The notes: generated by a model not told the origin, from the letters alone. Numbered from the stretch's first letter, positions 9,465-18,225 are shown. The stretch is DNA of 64,000 bases from Pacificoceanicola onchidii (GCF_004804335.1 NZ_SRXY01000007.1:62001-126000), one strand, 5' to 3'. A program made the numbers and translations.

Positions 9465-9887
9465 TTACTCCGAAAGGTGCCGAGCCCTGGCACCGCGTTC
9501 GATCGCGGCAGCGTGCAGCCGGTCGATGTTCAGTTCGTAACGGATTTCCTCGAGCAACCGCAGTTCGGCTTCGCGCAACGTGCCGTCCGCCGCGGCGACA
9601 TCGCAGGCCAGTGCATAGGCCGTTTCAAACAAACGCTCGGGGAGATTGTCCCGGATCAGACCGAAAAGCGCGTCGAGCCCGTCTTCCTGTTCGAACAGAT
9701 CAAACACAAGAGTGGACATGACGCGAATGCGATCGGCGTCATACGTGCCGAAGATCGGCAGGTTGTTGACCGCACTCTCGATTTTCACCAACTCGGCGGT
9801 CCGCACGTTCTCATCCGAGGCGGAAACGGCAATCATGAGGGTGACAAGACTGTCCTGGGGGCTGAGCGGGTGCGTGATGTCGTTCAT
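9465..9887 (-). CDS. TerB-like (tellurite resistance family) cytoplasmic protein
   Basis: 140-residue, all-helical protein of the TerB type. Two acidic loops in internally repeated positions (SASDENVRTAEL and AAADGTLREAEL) match the metal-binding pattern of TerB folds. No other tellurite or stress-cluster gene (terC, terD) is near, so a role in tellurite resistance should not be assumed; in this lineage the family mostly occurs as a stand-alone protein of unknown role. The ATG at 9887 is preferred over an extension to 9923 because the extension lacks family character. It is divergent from lysK. Confidence 0.82.
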   Translation of the reverse strand: MNDITHPLSPQDSLVTLMIAVSASDENVRTAELVKIESAVNNLPIFGTYDADRIRVMSTLVFDLFEQEDGLDALFGLIRDNLPERLFETAYALACDVAAADGTLREAELRLLEEIRYELNIDRLHAAAIERGARARHLSE

Positions 9888-9990
9888 GATTTTGCTTTCT
9901 GACGTAATGCGGCGTTGCGGCACAATTTATTGACGCGACTGCCCCGGGGCAATAGGAAGCGCACTCGATATCCCAATTGGAGTGTTTCAG

Positions 9991-11568
9991 ATGTCCGAGA
10001 TTCGCGAAGCAGCGATGAACTCGAAAGCGTGGCCCTTCGAAGAAGCGCGCCGGATTCTGAAACGCTACGAGAAAAAGCCACCGGAAAAGGGCTACGTGCT
10101 GTTCGAAACCGGCTACGGGCCGTCGGGCCTGCCGCATATCGGTACCTTTGGCGAGGTGCTGCGCACAACGATGATCCGCCGGGCGTTTGAGGTGATCTCG
10201 GACATTCCGACGCGGCTGATCTGCTTCTCTGACGATCTGGACGGTATGCGGAAGGTGCCCGGCAACGTGCCGCAACAGGATATGTTGCAGGAGCATTTGC
10301 AAAAGCCGCTGACCTCCGTGCCGGATCCGTTTGGGACGCATGAAAGCTTTGGCCACCATAACAACGCCATGTTGCGCCGTTTCCTTGATACTTTCGGGTT
10401 CGACTACGAGTTTTACTCGGCTACGGAGTTCTATGGCTCGGGCAAGTTTGACGAGGTGCTTCTGCGCGCGGCGGAAAAGTATGATGACGTCATGGCGATC
10501 ATGCTCAAGTCGCTGCGCGAAGAGCGGCGGCAGACCTATTCGATCTTCCTGCCGATCCATCCGGAGACCGGGCGGGTTCTTTATGTTCCCATGAAGAACG
10601 TCGATGCGGCCAAGGGCGAGATCACATTCGACGACGAAGACGGGCGGGAATGGACGCTTCCTGTGACAGGCGGAAATGTGAAGCTGCAGTGGAAGCCCGA
10701 CTTCGGCGCGCGCTGGGCGGCGTTGAGCGTCGATTTCGAAATGTATGGCAAGGACCATTCGACGAACACGCCGATCTACGACGGCATCTGCCGGGTTCTG
10801 GGTCAGCGGGCACCAGAGCACTTTACGTATGAGCTGTTCCTCGACGATCAGGGCCAGAAGATTTCGAAGTCGTCGGGCAACGGCATTTCTATTGACGAAT
10901 GGCTGACTTATGCCTCGACGGAGTCGCTTTCGTACTTCATGTATCAGAAGCCGAAAACGGCCAAGCGGCTGTTTTTCGACGTCATTCCCAAGGCGATGGA
11001 CGAATACCATCAGCAACTTCGCGCCTACCACGGTCAAGATGTGAAGGCGCAGCTGAACAATCCGGTTTATCACATTCACAACGGTGATGTGCCGGAGAGC
11101 CGCATGGTCGTGCCGTTCTCGATGTTGCTCAACCTCGCCAGTGCGGCAGGCGCACACGACAAAGAGACCCTTTGGGGGTTCATTCGCCGTTATGCGCCTG
11201 ATGCGACGGCGGAAACGCATCCCGATCTGGACGCGGCGGCGGGTTTTGCCGTGAAATACTGCGAAGACTTTGTTTTGCCGAACAAGGTGTTCCGGGCGCC
11301 TGATGAAAAGGAGGCTGCGGCTCTCGAAAGCCTGGCGACGCGGTTGCGGGCGTATGAGGGCGAGGCCAACGATGAAGACCTGCAAAGTCTTGTCTTTGCC
11401 GTTGGCAAAGAGAACGGGTTCGAGCCGTTGCGCGATTGGTTCAAGGCACTATACGAGGTATTGCTGGGCCAAAGCCAGGGGCCGCGCTTTGGCGGCTTCA
11501 TCGCGCTCTACGGGGTGGACGAAACGGTTGCTTTGATCGAAGCAGGATTGGCCGGGAAACTCGGCTGA
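9991..11568 (+). CDS. lysK: Lysyl-tRNA synthetase, class I
   Basis: Charges tRNA-Lys with lysine. This is the class I (archaeal-type) enzyme, not the class II LysS of most bacteria: the Rossmann signature [12 protein letters not shown] (HIGH-like) lies near residue 43 and the KISKSSGNG loop near residue 290. The 525-residue length is normal. GGAG lies 8 bases before the ATG at 9991; a GTG three codons earlier is in frame but overlaps that SD. A possible promoter, TTGACG at 9930 with TAGGAA 17 bases on, is weak. Class I LysRS is known in alphaproteobacteria. The gene ends 6 bases before the convergent ImmA-like gene. Confidence 0.97.
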   Translation: MSEIREAAMNSKAWPFEEARRILKRYEKKPPEKGYVLFETGYGPSGLPHIGTFGEVLRTTMIRRAFEVISDIPTRLICFSDDLDGMRKVPGNVPQQDMLQEHLQKPLTSVPDPFGTHESFGHHNNAMLRRFLDTFGFDYEFYSATEFYGSGKFDEVLLRAAEKYDDVMAIMLKSLREERRQTYSIFLPIHPETGRVLYVPMKNVDAAKGEITFDDEDGREWTLPVTGGNVKLQWKPDFGARWAALSVDFEMYGKDHSTNTPIYDGICRVLGQRAPEHFTYELFLDDQGQKISKSSGNGISIDEWLTYASTESLSYFMYQKPKTAKRLFFDVIPKAMDEYHQQLRAYHGQDVKAQLNNPVYHIHNGDVPESRMVVPFSMLLNLASAAGAHDKETLWGFIRRYAPDATAETHPDLDAAAGFAVKYCEDFVLPNKVFRAPDEKEAAALESLATRLRAYEGEANDEDLQSLVFAVGKENGFEPLRDWFKALYEVLLGQSQGPRFGGFIALYGVDETVALIEAGLAGKLG

Positions 11569-11574
11569 TCCGGA

Positions 11575-12261
11575 TCAGGACCCAATGCGCCGTGCATATC
11601 CGCCAAAGGAAGGCGTCGGCGCGGCATGTTCCACTGGTTTTGCAGGCTCCGGCTCTTGCTCGGGCGCTGCAGGTGTGAATGGATCCTCATCTTCGTCAGC
11701 TCCGAACGACTGTTCAGCTTCGGCTGGTTGTGTCAGGTCCAGCAGCTTTGCCCGATCATAAACGGCTTGCGTCGGGACGTTGAGCGTTTCGGCGACGTTT
11801 TGCGCCTTGCCTTCGAACCAGAGTGTCTTGAACGTTTCTTGAGGCATCAGAAGTTCTTGAGCGAAGCGTCGCGCTTCAAGCAGGGCCGTATCGTCCTTTG
11901 GGTGGTATAGAGCCTGAATCCCGACGCCGGGGTGCAACTCGCGTGTTATCGGAATGTGCAAAAGCCAATGTCCCAAGCCTGTGGCGAGCGTCACCCTGTC
12001 TTGCCGCGTCCGACCGGTATGGGGCAGCCAAATAACGGGATGTCGGCCCAAGGGAACGTCTAGCAGGACGTCGTTCGGCCTTTCAGAATACTCGACGTCG
12101 ACGTTGAGCGCCCGGGCGAGCTTGTCCAGCGGACCACCATCCCGCAGCGACATGCCCGGTGTCTGTGACAGCATGTCGTCGACCATTTGCGCGATCTCTT
12201 CTCCTGAGATGTCCGCCGCGATAGGTTCGACGTAGGGGTAGCAGGGATAGGCTCGGGGCAT
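11575..12261 (-). CDS. ImmA/IrrE-like protein with a degenerate zinc-protease motif
   Basis: 228-residue protein resembling the ImmA/IrrE (M78, formerly DUF955) metallopeptidases, which cleave XRE-type repressors. The core aligns as LATGLGHWLLH (residues 92-102) against the usual LAHELGHYLLH, so the first zinc histidine and catalytic glutamate of HExxH are replaced by Thr94 and Gly95. The second histidine (H98) and the downstream EARRFAQELLMP helix, which normally gives the third ligand, remain. The C-terminal 55 residues are acidic and proline-rich and look disordered. No XRE partner gene is adjacent, which is also unusual. I infer a non-proteolytic relative that may still bind a partner; the family assignment is fairly firm, the role is not. 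Confidence 0.72.
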   Translation of the reverse strand: MPRAYPCYPYVEPIAADISGEEIAQMVDDMLSQTPGMSLRDGGPLDKLARALNVDVEYSERPNDVLLDVPLGRHPVIWLPHTGRTRQDRVTLATGLGHWLLHIPITRELHPGVGIQALYHPKDDTALLEARRFAQELLMPQETFKTLWFEGKAQNVAETLNVPTQAVYDRAKLLDLTQPAEAEQSFGADEDEDPFTPAAPEQEPEPAKPVEHAAPTPSFGGYARRIGS

Positions 12262-12416
12262 TGTCGCTCCTGTTCGGTTTTACAGAAGATTCGTTTTCGG
12301 CATTGGCTCGGCTGCTTTTACACGCGGATTCTTTAAGGTTTGCCAAACTAATGCGCCGCTTTTGACCTGAATCTGAGACGATCTACATAGAGTTGATCAA
12401 AGGATGGGAGGGTGAC

Positions 12417-12833
12417 ATGCGCGGAAGATTATTCGCAATTATACTTGCAGTGCTCTGGTCAGGTTCGCTTTGGGCTCAAGAAGCTTTGCCGCCCAACCCG
12501 AAGATACAGGATGTTATCGAAGGGCAGGTTGAAGCTTTTCTCGCGGATGATTTCGGAACCGCCTTCACATTTGCCGGCCCTAGCATTCAGCGGATGTTCC
12601 GGGACCCGGAAACCTTCGGATCCATGGTGCGCAACGGCTATCCCATGGTTCATCGACCGTCGGACCTTATGTTTGGCGAACTGAGGGAGATCTCGGGTCT
12701 TTTATGGCAGAAGGTCATCGTGGTGGATGGTGCAGGTCAGACCCATGTGCTGGACTATCGTATGGGTGAATATGAGGACGGGTGGCGGATAGATGCGGTG
12801 CAAATTTTGCCGACGCCCGGTGTCAGCGCCTGA
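12417..12833 (+). CDS. Exported DUF4864 protein
   Basis: 138-residue protein with a clear signal peptide (MRGRLFAIILAVLWSGSLWA), so periplasmic or surface located. The mature part matches the DUF4864 family, common in Rhodobacteraceae: NPKIQDVIEGQVEAFLADDF near the start, the GYPMVHRP block, and YEDGWRIDAVQILP at the end, which resembles the cone fold of the NTF2/SnoaL group. No enzymatic function is known. GGAGG lies 6 to 8 bases before the ATG at 12417. It is divergent from the ImmA-like gene and followed by 180 bases without a gene. Confidence 0.88.
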   Translation: MRGRLFAIILAVLWSGSLWAQEALPPNPKIQDVIEGQVEAFLADDFGTAFTFAGPSIQRMFRDPETFGSMVRNGYPMVHRPSDLMFGELREISGLLWQKVIVVDGAGQTHVLDYRMGEYEDGWRIDAVQILPTPGVSA

Positions 12834-13013
12834 AACCTGACTTCACGTCATAGTTGTTGTGCAATCCGTAGCGGATTGAATTCGTTCTTTTTTCGAGAGG
12901 GTTTATCGCGTGAAACGAGCACCGTACGGTGGTGCAAATACCCGTTAACCTCCGGGCAAGTATTTCTCTTTCCGATCGAGGCAAAATGGCCTCTCGCGTG
13001 GAAAGGGAACCCG

Positions 13014-15305
13014 ATGAACAAAGCGATCACCGACGGAATCGTCTTTATGCCGCCGGCCTTTGCAGCCGATAATCTGGGGCAGTTTGCCCGGGGAGATGGA
13101 ACCCCCGGCTCTGCCACTTACAACGGTTTGCCGACGGCCGCTTTTGTCCCGGCGGACGCGGACTTTGCCGGGTGCCTGGAAGTCCAGAAAACCGACAGCA
13201 CTCAGAAACTGCGCTATATGGGGCAGACGCCGATCTTCCCCGGATGTTATTTGCGCGTGTCGGTTCGCATCAAGGCGATGGCGGGCAGCCTTGCCAACGT
13301 GCGCATTGCCGGTTGGCCGGGGGACGCGGGGGAAAACCAGGTTGGCGGCGTGACAATGACCGGGCCTGAAACCACGCTGACAAGCTACGGCGAGGTGGTT
13401 GAGGTCAGCGCGATTGTCGGCACGGGATCGCGCGGCGGTGTGGATATGGCCTGGGGGCCGACGGCGACCTATGGCCATTTCGGGATCGACCTCACCGGCG
13501 CCAGCGGCGGTGTTGTCCGCATCGACGATATCGTTATCGAGGACATCACCGAAGCCTTCCTGCGAGACATGATCAACGTCGTGGACGTGCGCGACTTCGG
13601 CGCGGTTGGGAACGGCAGCACAAATGACAGCGCGGCTTTCGAAGCGGCGGATGCGGCGGCCAATGGGCGGAAGATTTTCGTTCCGGCAGGCACGTATCGC
13701 TTGAACGACTCTGTCGAGATCAACAACCGCATCGAGTTCGAAGGCAAGCTGAGCATGCCGGATGGAGCGATCCTGTCGTTGACCAAGGACTTCGAACTGC
13801 CCACCTATATCGACGCGTTCGGCGGGGATGAGGAACTGGCGTTGAAGAAAGCAATCCAGTCGCTGATGAACAACTCCGATCACGAAAGCCTGGACCTTGG
13901 TGGGCGTCGTATTTCGATTCATGGCCCGATCGACGTACAGGCGGCGGTTCCGAACCGTACCACCTATGCGCAGCGCCGGGTGCTCCGGAACGGCCAACTC
14001 CGGGCCGAGGAAAATGCGGCGTGGGATGAGGAAACGGTGACCAGCCAGGCAACCTATTCCACGAGCAATCAGTGGAAGCTGACCAATGTCGTGAACATTG
14101 CCAACATCAAGGAAGGCAGCCTTGTCAAAGGGGCCGGTGTCGGCCGCGAGATCTACGTGCGCAGCGTTGATGTGGGCGCGGGCGAGGTCAACCTGTCTCA
14201 GCCGCTTTCGGATGCTATTGGCACGCAGAATTATACCTTCACTCGCTTCAAGTACCTTCTCGATTTCAGCGGCTTTGACCGTCTGAACGTGTTCGAGATC
14301 GAAGGGGTGGAATTCCAGTGCAACGAGCGCGCCAATGGTGTGATGCTTGCGCCGCTTGGCACGATCAACGTGATCCGCAACTGTGTTTTCAACCGCCCCG
14401 CCAAGCGTGGGATCACCTCTCCCGGTGATGGCTGTCAGGGTATGTTGATCGACCATTGCCAGTTCATCAGCCACGAAGGCGGCGTCTATGCGCAAGACCG
14501 TGAAGGGGTGGCGATCAACACCAACGCCAACGATGTGAAGATCCGCAATTGTCGGGCGTCGCAGTTCCGCCACTTCGCGGTGATCAGTGGGGCGCATACG
14601 ATCATCTCGGGCAACCACTTCTTCCAGGGCGATGCCTCGCCGACCGGGATTCGCACGGCCGGGATCATCATCGCGATCCGCGCCTGCAACTGCCAGATCA
14701 CCGGAAACTACATCGACAACTGCTTTGTCGAATGGACCAATGAGCGCGAGCCGGAGCCGGACTTTTCCGGGGGCTTCGGCTTTGCTGGCCTGTCGATCAC
14801 CAACAACGTGATGTTGTCGTCGGAAGTGGCGTCCTGGTTTACCTCGATCGTGGTCAAGCCTTATGGCACCGGCCATCACATCAACGGGATGAATGTCTCG
14901 GGCAATACGTTCCGCTGTGTGAATGCCGGGATTGACCGGGTGGAGCGTGTGGACACGTCTTATGCGAACCTGAACTTTGCCAACATGAAGAACGTCTATT
15001 TCAGCGGTAACACCTACCACAATATCACCTCGGGCGCGGAAAACCCGCTTCTGGTCAAGCACAGCCAGAACTCGGCCGCGCAGGTTTGGGACGTGGATAC
15101 AGACAATCGTCTGCCGTTTGGTGGACGGGCGCTTGAGATCGAAAGCCTTGTTGTGCGGTCCCGGCCGCGCGACGAAAACAACGTCTCGAAGTATCACAAT
15201 CCTTATGCGGTAGGGCAGCAGGGCTCTGATCTCGACAAGGTGCACGTGCTTTGGCCGGAGCCGATGCTTGGGGATGTGACGCTCAAGGTCCGTATGGACA
15301 AGTAA
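13014..15305 (+). CDS. Large right-handed beta-helix protein (pectate-lyase-like / GH28-related)
   Basis: 763-residue protein. An N-terminal carbohydrate-binding-like region (to about residue 185) is followed by VVDVRDFGAVGNGSTNDSAA, the start signature of the pectate-lyase-3 beta-helix. Repeated short strands rich in N, G and I follow (for example FQCNERANGVM, NVIRNCVFN, LIDHCQF, VKIRNCRASQF, HTIISGNHFF), as in parallel beta-helices. Such folds occur in polysaccharide lyases, epimerases and phage tailspikes. I see no signal peptide and no phage genes nearby, so export route and substrate are open. The ATG at 13014 follows AAAGGGAA; an open frame to 12876 lacks homology. The gene stands alone between short intergenic regions. 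Confidence 0.85.
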   Translation: MNKAITDGIVFMPPAFAADNLGQFARGDGTPGSATYNGLPTAAFVPADADFAGCLEVQKTDSTQKLRYMGQTPIFPGCYLRVSVRIKAMAGSLANVRIAGWPGDAGENQVGGVTMTGPETTLTSYGEVVEVSAIVGTGSRGGVDMAWGPTATYGHFGIDLTGASGGVVRIDDIVIEDITEAFLRDMINVVDVRDFGAVGNGSTNDSAAFEAADAAANGRKIFVPAGTYRLNDSVEINNRIEFEGKLSMPDGAILSLTKDFELPTYIDAFGGDEELALKKAIQSLMNNSDHESLDLGGRRISIHGPIDVQAAVPNRTTYAQRRVLRNGQLRAEENAAWDEETVTSQATYSTSNQWKLTNVVNIANIKEGSLVKGAGVGREIYVRSVDVGAGEVNLSQPLSDAIGTQNYTFTRFKYLLDFSGFDRLNVFEIEGVEFQCNERANGVMLAPLGTINVIRNCVFNRPAKRGITSPGDGCQGMLIDHCQFISHEGGVYAQDREGVAINTNANDVKIRNCRASQFRHFAVISGAHTIISGNHFFQGDASPTGIRTAGIIIAIRACNCQITGNYIDNCFVEWTNEREPEPDFSGGFGFAGLSITNNVMLSSEVASWFTSIVVKPYGTGHHINGMNVSGNTFRCVNAGIDRVERVDTSYANLNFANMKNVYFSGNTYHNITSGAENPLLVKHSQNSAAQVWDVDTDNRLPFGGRALEIESLVVRSRPRDENNVSKYHNPYAVGQQGSDLDKVHVLWPEPMLGDVTLKVRMDK

Positions 15306-15370
15306 CCCCTTCGGGGCAAAAGACCGGCCGCCAGTTGGTCAAGCCGGGCTCGTCTTGGACGGGTCCGGCT

Positions 15371-15853
15371 TTATGCTGTCAGATCGTCGAGGCTCAGAAT
15401 GAAAGCTTTGCCAAAACCGCCGTTGAGGAAGGCCTCGCTGGGCTGCATCTGCATGATCGAGAAATCGCCGAAGCCGATGTAGAGCTTGGCTTTCGGCTGC
15501 AAGGAAACATAGTGCGCGGCAAGTGCGCTGTGTTCCGGATCGCCGTGCCGGACAAAGCGCACGCGGCCCTGCAGGCTCAGGCGCGGATGGGTGAGCGGAT
15601 CCCCTTTGGGACCCGGCTCCCCCACCATGAGCGAACAGACAGGGTTGGCTTTCAAGGCTGCCGTATGTGCGGCAAGGTCCGAGACCAACGCGAGGGGCAA
15701 GCCATCCGGGCCCGGCACAACGCCGATCCGGCTGACCAGAGGCGCGCCGGTATCGGGATCAAGCACCGCGATGGCGCCGAATCTGGCGCGTTGAATGAGC
15801 CCTTTGGCAAGGTCGCGGGCTTCGTCGTCTGTCGGGCGGATTGGTGAGGTCAT
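15371..15853 (-). CDS. HugZ-type pyridoxamine 5'-phosphate oxidase-family protein
   Basis: 160-residue split-barrel flavin- or heme-binding protein. The segment RARFGAIAVLDPDTGAPLVS is typical of the HugZ/heme utilisation subgroup, and LQGRVRFV is a conserved strand. The ending KAKLYIGFGDFSIMQMQP, with a C-terminal NGGFGKA, also fits HugZ-like proteins. Members degrade or bind heme, or reduce flavins; the subgroup here is often annotated only as PPOX family. No heme uptake gene is nearby. It may share a transcript with the beta-barrel candidate upstream, 55 bases away. Confidence 0.85.
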   Translation of the reverse strand: MTSPIRPTDDEARDLAKGLIQRARFGAIAVLDPDTGAPLVSRIGVVPGPDGLPLALVSDLAAHTAALKANPVCSLMVGEPGPKGDPLTHPRLSLQGRVRFVRHGDPEHSALAAHYVSLQPKAKLYIGFGDFSIMQMQPSEAFLNGGFGKAFILSLDDLTA

Positions 15854-15908
15854 GCTCGTGAAGCTACAGCAAACCCATGACCCGGAAAATCCCGCATCGC
15901 TCCGCCTG

Positions 15909-16580
15909 TCAGAAGTTTCGCCAAATGCCCAGCTTCAAACCCATGGAGGTATCCCCGGTGACACCATAGGTCACGCCGGTTTCCACCATCATTCCGCGTT
16001 TGCCAACCGGGAAGACATAAGACGGGGCGAGGCGCAGGAAGGCGGGATCCTCCGCTGGTTGGCCGGTCTGGACTTGCAGGAGAACCTTCCGGTCATTCTT
16101 GAGATTCCGGCCCCAGGTTATGTCCATCTTGTAGTCCATCAGCCCGCTTTCGACCTGGTATTCCGCAAGCGTATCCAGCGTCACCCAGCCTTTCTTCAGG
16201 CCCCAACCCACGGACAGACCCGGGCGGACCACCGTTTGCTCGCCGATCCGGCCAAGGCCAAGCGCAAAGGCAACTTTCGGCCCGCGATCGCGGTCGCGCA
16301 GGGGCCATTGCAGGAAACCCACGGTTTTGCCGTCGCCCGATACGGATCGCCCAAGATCGAGTCCAAATGTTAGCCGGTCCGTCAGCCCATATTCGAGATA
16401 GAGCGTGTAATATTGCTCGGTCGGATTTGAGGAGGTCCAGTGTTCAAGGTTCTGTGGCCAGGCGAGGCGCACAGCGGTGCTGAAGAAGCCATGCCCTTTC
16501 TCCCGCGGCCACGCGCCTGCAGAGAGGGTCGCCCCCCAAAGTGACAAAACAATTGCCGATATCAACAGGCGCAAGACCAT
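15909..16580 (-). CDS. Putative outer-membrane beta-barrel protein
   Basis: 223 residues with a signal peptide (MVLRLLISAIVLSLWGATLS) and then alternating polar/hydrophobic strands rich in aromatic residues and glycine (YYTLYLEYGLTDRLTFGLDL, VTLDTLAEYQVESGL, MMVETGVTYGVTGDTSMGL). It ends in tryptophan-arginine-asparagine-phenylalanine, and a C-terminal aromatic residue is the usual BamA-recognition signal. I recognise no named family. The SD AGGAGG lies 5 bases before the ATG. It is divergent from parA, and the shared upstream region contains a CtrA-type box, so envelope and cell-cycle control may be linked; that is inference. Confidence 0.7.
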   Translation of the reverse strand: MVLRLLISAIVLSLWGATLSAGAWPREKGHGFFSTAVRLAWPQNLEHWTSSNPTEQYYTLYLEYGLTDRLTFGLDLGRSVSGDGKTVGFLQWPLRDRDRGPKVAFALGLGRIGEQTVVRPGLSVGWGLKKGWVTLDTLAEYQVESGLMDYKMDITWGRNLKNDRKVLLQVQTGQPAEDPAFLRLAPSYVFPVGKRGMMVETGVTYGVTGDTSMGLKLGIWRNF

Positions 16581-16620
16581 TGTGCCTCCTTCCAGCCCCG
16601 TAAGAATGCGTTCATTTCGG

Positions 16621-16635
16621 TTAATGGCTGGTTAA
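16621..16635. promoter_or_regulatory. Candidate CtrA-binding box
   Basis: TTAA, seven bases, TTAA: the full CtrA consensus spacing of alphaproteobacteria. It lies between the divergent beta-barrel gene (start 16580) and parA (start 16708), 41 and 73 bases from the two start codons. CtrA controls cell-cycle, motility and gene-transfer genes in this class. Confidence 0.5.
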
Positions 16636-16707
16636 ATCAGGTCGCCGGGGCTGGATTCTCTTTTTCTGCAGGTGCAAAGTGATCCGGTACAACCCCGGGG
16701 GTAAACC

Positions 16708-17349
16708 ATGTCTGGCCAGGTCATCACAGTCGCGCAGCAAAAAGGTGGGTCGGGCAAGACAACGACGGCGGTGAACCTAGGTGTTGGTCTTGCCGCTTTG
16801 GGCCATCGCGTGGCCTTTGTCGATCTGGACCCGCAAGGGAGCCTCGGGCGTTGGTTCATGACACGCGTGGAGACCCATCCGGAGCGGGTGGAAGGCATGG
16901 AGTTCGCCACTTCGTCCGCCTGGGGTATTTCCTACGAAGTGCGCAAGATGACGGCGGATTTCGACTATGTGATCGTCGACACCCCGCCGAAGGCGGACAG
17001 CGATCTGCGCCCGGCCTTGCGCGTGGCGGACCTGGTGATCGTCCCCGTCTCGGTCAGCCATGTGGACTTGTGGGCCACCGAAGGGGTGCTGGATCTGGCA
17101 CAGCGCGAAAACGCGGGCACGTTGCTTGTGATGAACCGGACGCGCGCGGGCACCCGGCTTGGCGCGGACGTGGCCCAGGCGGCGACACAGATGGACGCGG
17201 CCATCGCCGAGACAGGCATGGCCAACCGCGTTGTTTATGCGGAATCGCTGGGTCTGGGGCTTGGCGCGCTGGAGATGCCAAAAGGGCCGGCCCATGCAGA
17301 AGTGCAGGCCCTCACGGCAGAGGTGGTGCAAGCGCTTTCAAACGGGTAA
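16708..17349 (+). CDS. ParA/MinD-family ATPase
   Basis: 213-residue deviant Walker ATPase. The Walker A motif is QQKGGSGKTTTAVNLG, with the signature lysine before the glycines; FVDLDPQGSLGRW gives the A' motif and DYVIVDTPP the Walker B. These proteins form ATP-dependent dimers on DNA or membrane and position cargo. No parB or parS-like site is present, and the short length and gene context (a kinase-like partner 24 bases downstream) argue against chromosome partition; it is an orphan ParA for some other cargo. A CtrA-type box sits upstream. The start is supported by the immediate onset of homology. Confidence 0.93.
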   Translation: MSGQVITVAQQKGGSGKTTTAVNLGVGLAALGHRVAFVDLDPQGSLGRWFMTRVETHPERVEGMEFATSSAWGISYEVRKMTADFDYVIVDTPPKADSDLRPALRVADLVIVPVSVSHVDLWATEGVLDLAQRENAGTLLVMNRTRAGTRLGADVAQAATQMDAAIAETGMANRVVYAESLGLGLGALEMPKGPAHAEVQALTAEVVQALSNG

Positions 17350-17373
17350 GAGCGGCACAAAGGAGTGCCCCTT

Positions 17374-18225
17374 ATGACCGATCTTGCCGCCCTTGCCGAT
17401 CTGATCCGCGCCGATTCCGCCTCGCGCGGCCAGACGATTTCGAAACTGGGGTATTTCTGTGCGCCGTTTCAGCCGCGCTCCGGGCCGTTTGCGGACAAGG
17501 TCATCAAAGTCTATCGCGGCCTTCCGGACGCCGAGGCGCTGGACAAGCTGAAACGCTGTCATGACCACTATGTCGAGGCGTTGAATGCTGCCGACGTGGG
17601 CCTGCCGGAGACCGAGTTTCATCTGCTGGAGATGGATGGCGCGCGAATCCCGGTGATCGTGCAGGCGGCCCTGCCCACGGATCGGCTCATGCGGCCGCTC
17701 ATGCAAGCGGGTTCGCGCGACGAGACGCTTGAGATGATGGAAGCGGCAGGCGTTGTGATTGCCCGCTTCTGGCATTGGGCGGAAGGCTCCAACGCCCGCG
17801 TCGGGTTTCACCCCTCCATCCGGAACTTTGCCTATGTCGACGGCACAGCCCGGTTCTTCGACACCTTCCCGCCGCTGATCCATTACTCCCGCGACGAAAT
17901 GGGAAAACTCCTTCTGCTGTTCTCGGAAAAACGCCTGATGCGCATGGTCGGCCCGTTCCTGCAAACGAAGGTCACCGGCATTCAGGATGAATGGTACTCG
18001 CCGCCCGAGACGCTGGTTGGTCTCGTCGGCAGCGCCTGCCGCCTGCGTCCGGAATTCGCACAGGACTACCTCTCATGGGGCCGCGATTTCGCTGCGCGCG
18101 AGATGCAGCCCTGGGCGGAGGAGGCCATCGCAGGCATGAAAACCCCGCCGCGCCTGCCCGGCTACTGGACGGGCTTCCGCAAAATTCTTGGCCTTCAGGG
18201 CGCGCCGAACATCGACAAAACATAA
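17374..18225 (+). CDS. Kinase-like protein of unknown function, paired with ParA
   Basis: 283 residues; I recall relatives listed as DUF6206 but am not sure of the label. It reads like a diverged aminoglycoside-phosphotransferase/protein-kinase fold: DKVIKVYRG (Lys45, as in kinase strand 3), the hinge-like RIPVIVQAALP, a catalytic-loop-like H146-P-S-I-R-N151, and RFFDTFPP with D163 in the place of the DFG-type aspartate. The catalytic aspartate normally next to the histidine is absent, so activity is doubtful. AAAGGAG lies 8 bases before the ATG at 17374. It is separated from parA by 24 bases and followed by a terminator, so the pair form a two-gene operon. Confidence 0.6.
   Translation: MTDLAALADLIRADSASRGQTISKLGYFCAPFQPRSGPFADKVIKVYRGLPDAEALDKLKRCHDHYVEALNAADVGLPETEFHLLEMDGARIPVIVQAALPTDRLMRPLMQAGSRDETLEMMEAAGVVIARFWHWAEGSNARVGFHPSIRNFAYVDGTARFFDTFPPLIHYSRDEMGKLLLLFSEKRLMRMVGPFLQTKVTGIQDEWYSPPETLVGLVGSACRLRPEFAQDYLSWGRDFAAREMQPWAEEAIAGMKTPPRLPGYWTGFRKILGLQGAPNIDKT

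Noticed and set aside
9465-9887. TerB-like gene as a tellurite-resistance cluster
   Set aside because: It stands alone without terA, terC, terD or terE and is better treated as a solitary TerB-fold protein.
11575-12261. ImmA-like gene as part of a toxin-antitoxin or prophage repressor system
   Set aside because: No XRE antitoxin, integrase or excisionase adjoins, and the protease motif is lost.
12393-12400. TTGATCAA as an FNR/FixK site
   Set aside because: The spacer between TTGAT and ATCAA is missing, so it does not fit the TTGAT-N4-ATCAA consensus; it also lies too close to the start codon.
12945-15245. 766-residue open frame on the minus strand
   Set aside because: It is antisense to the beta-helix gene, has no start signal or recognisable motif, and arises from the codon bias of the real gene.
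13014-15305. Beta-helix protein as a phage tailspike
   Set aside because: No other phage structural, integrase or lysis genes occur nearby.
16708-17349. ParA as evidence for a plasmid or partition locus
   Set aside because: No parB, no parS-like repeats, and all surroundings are housekeeping genes; an orphan ParA is the better reading.
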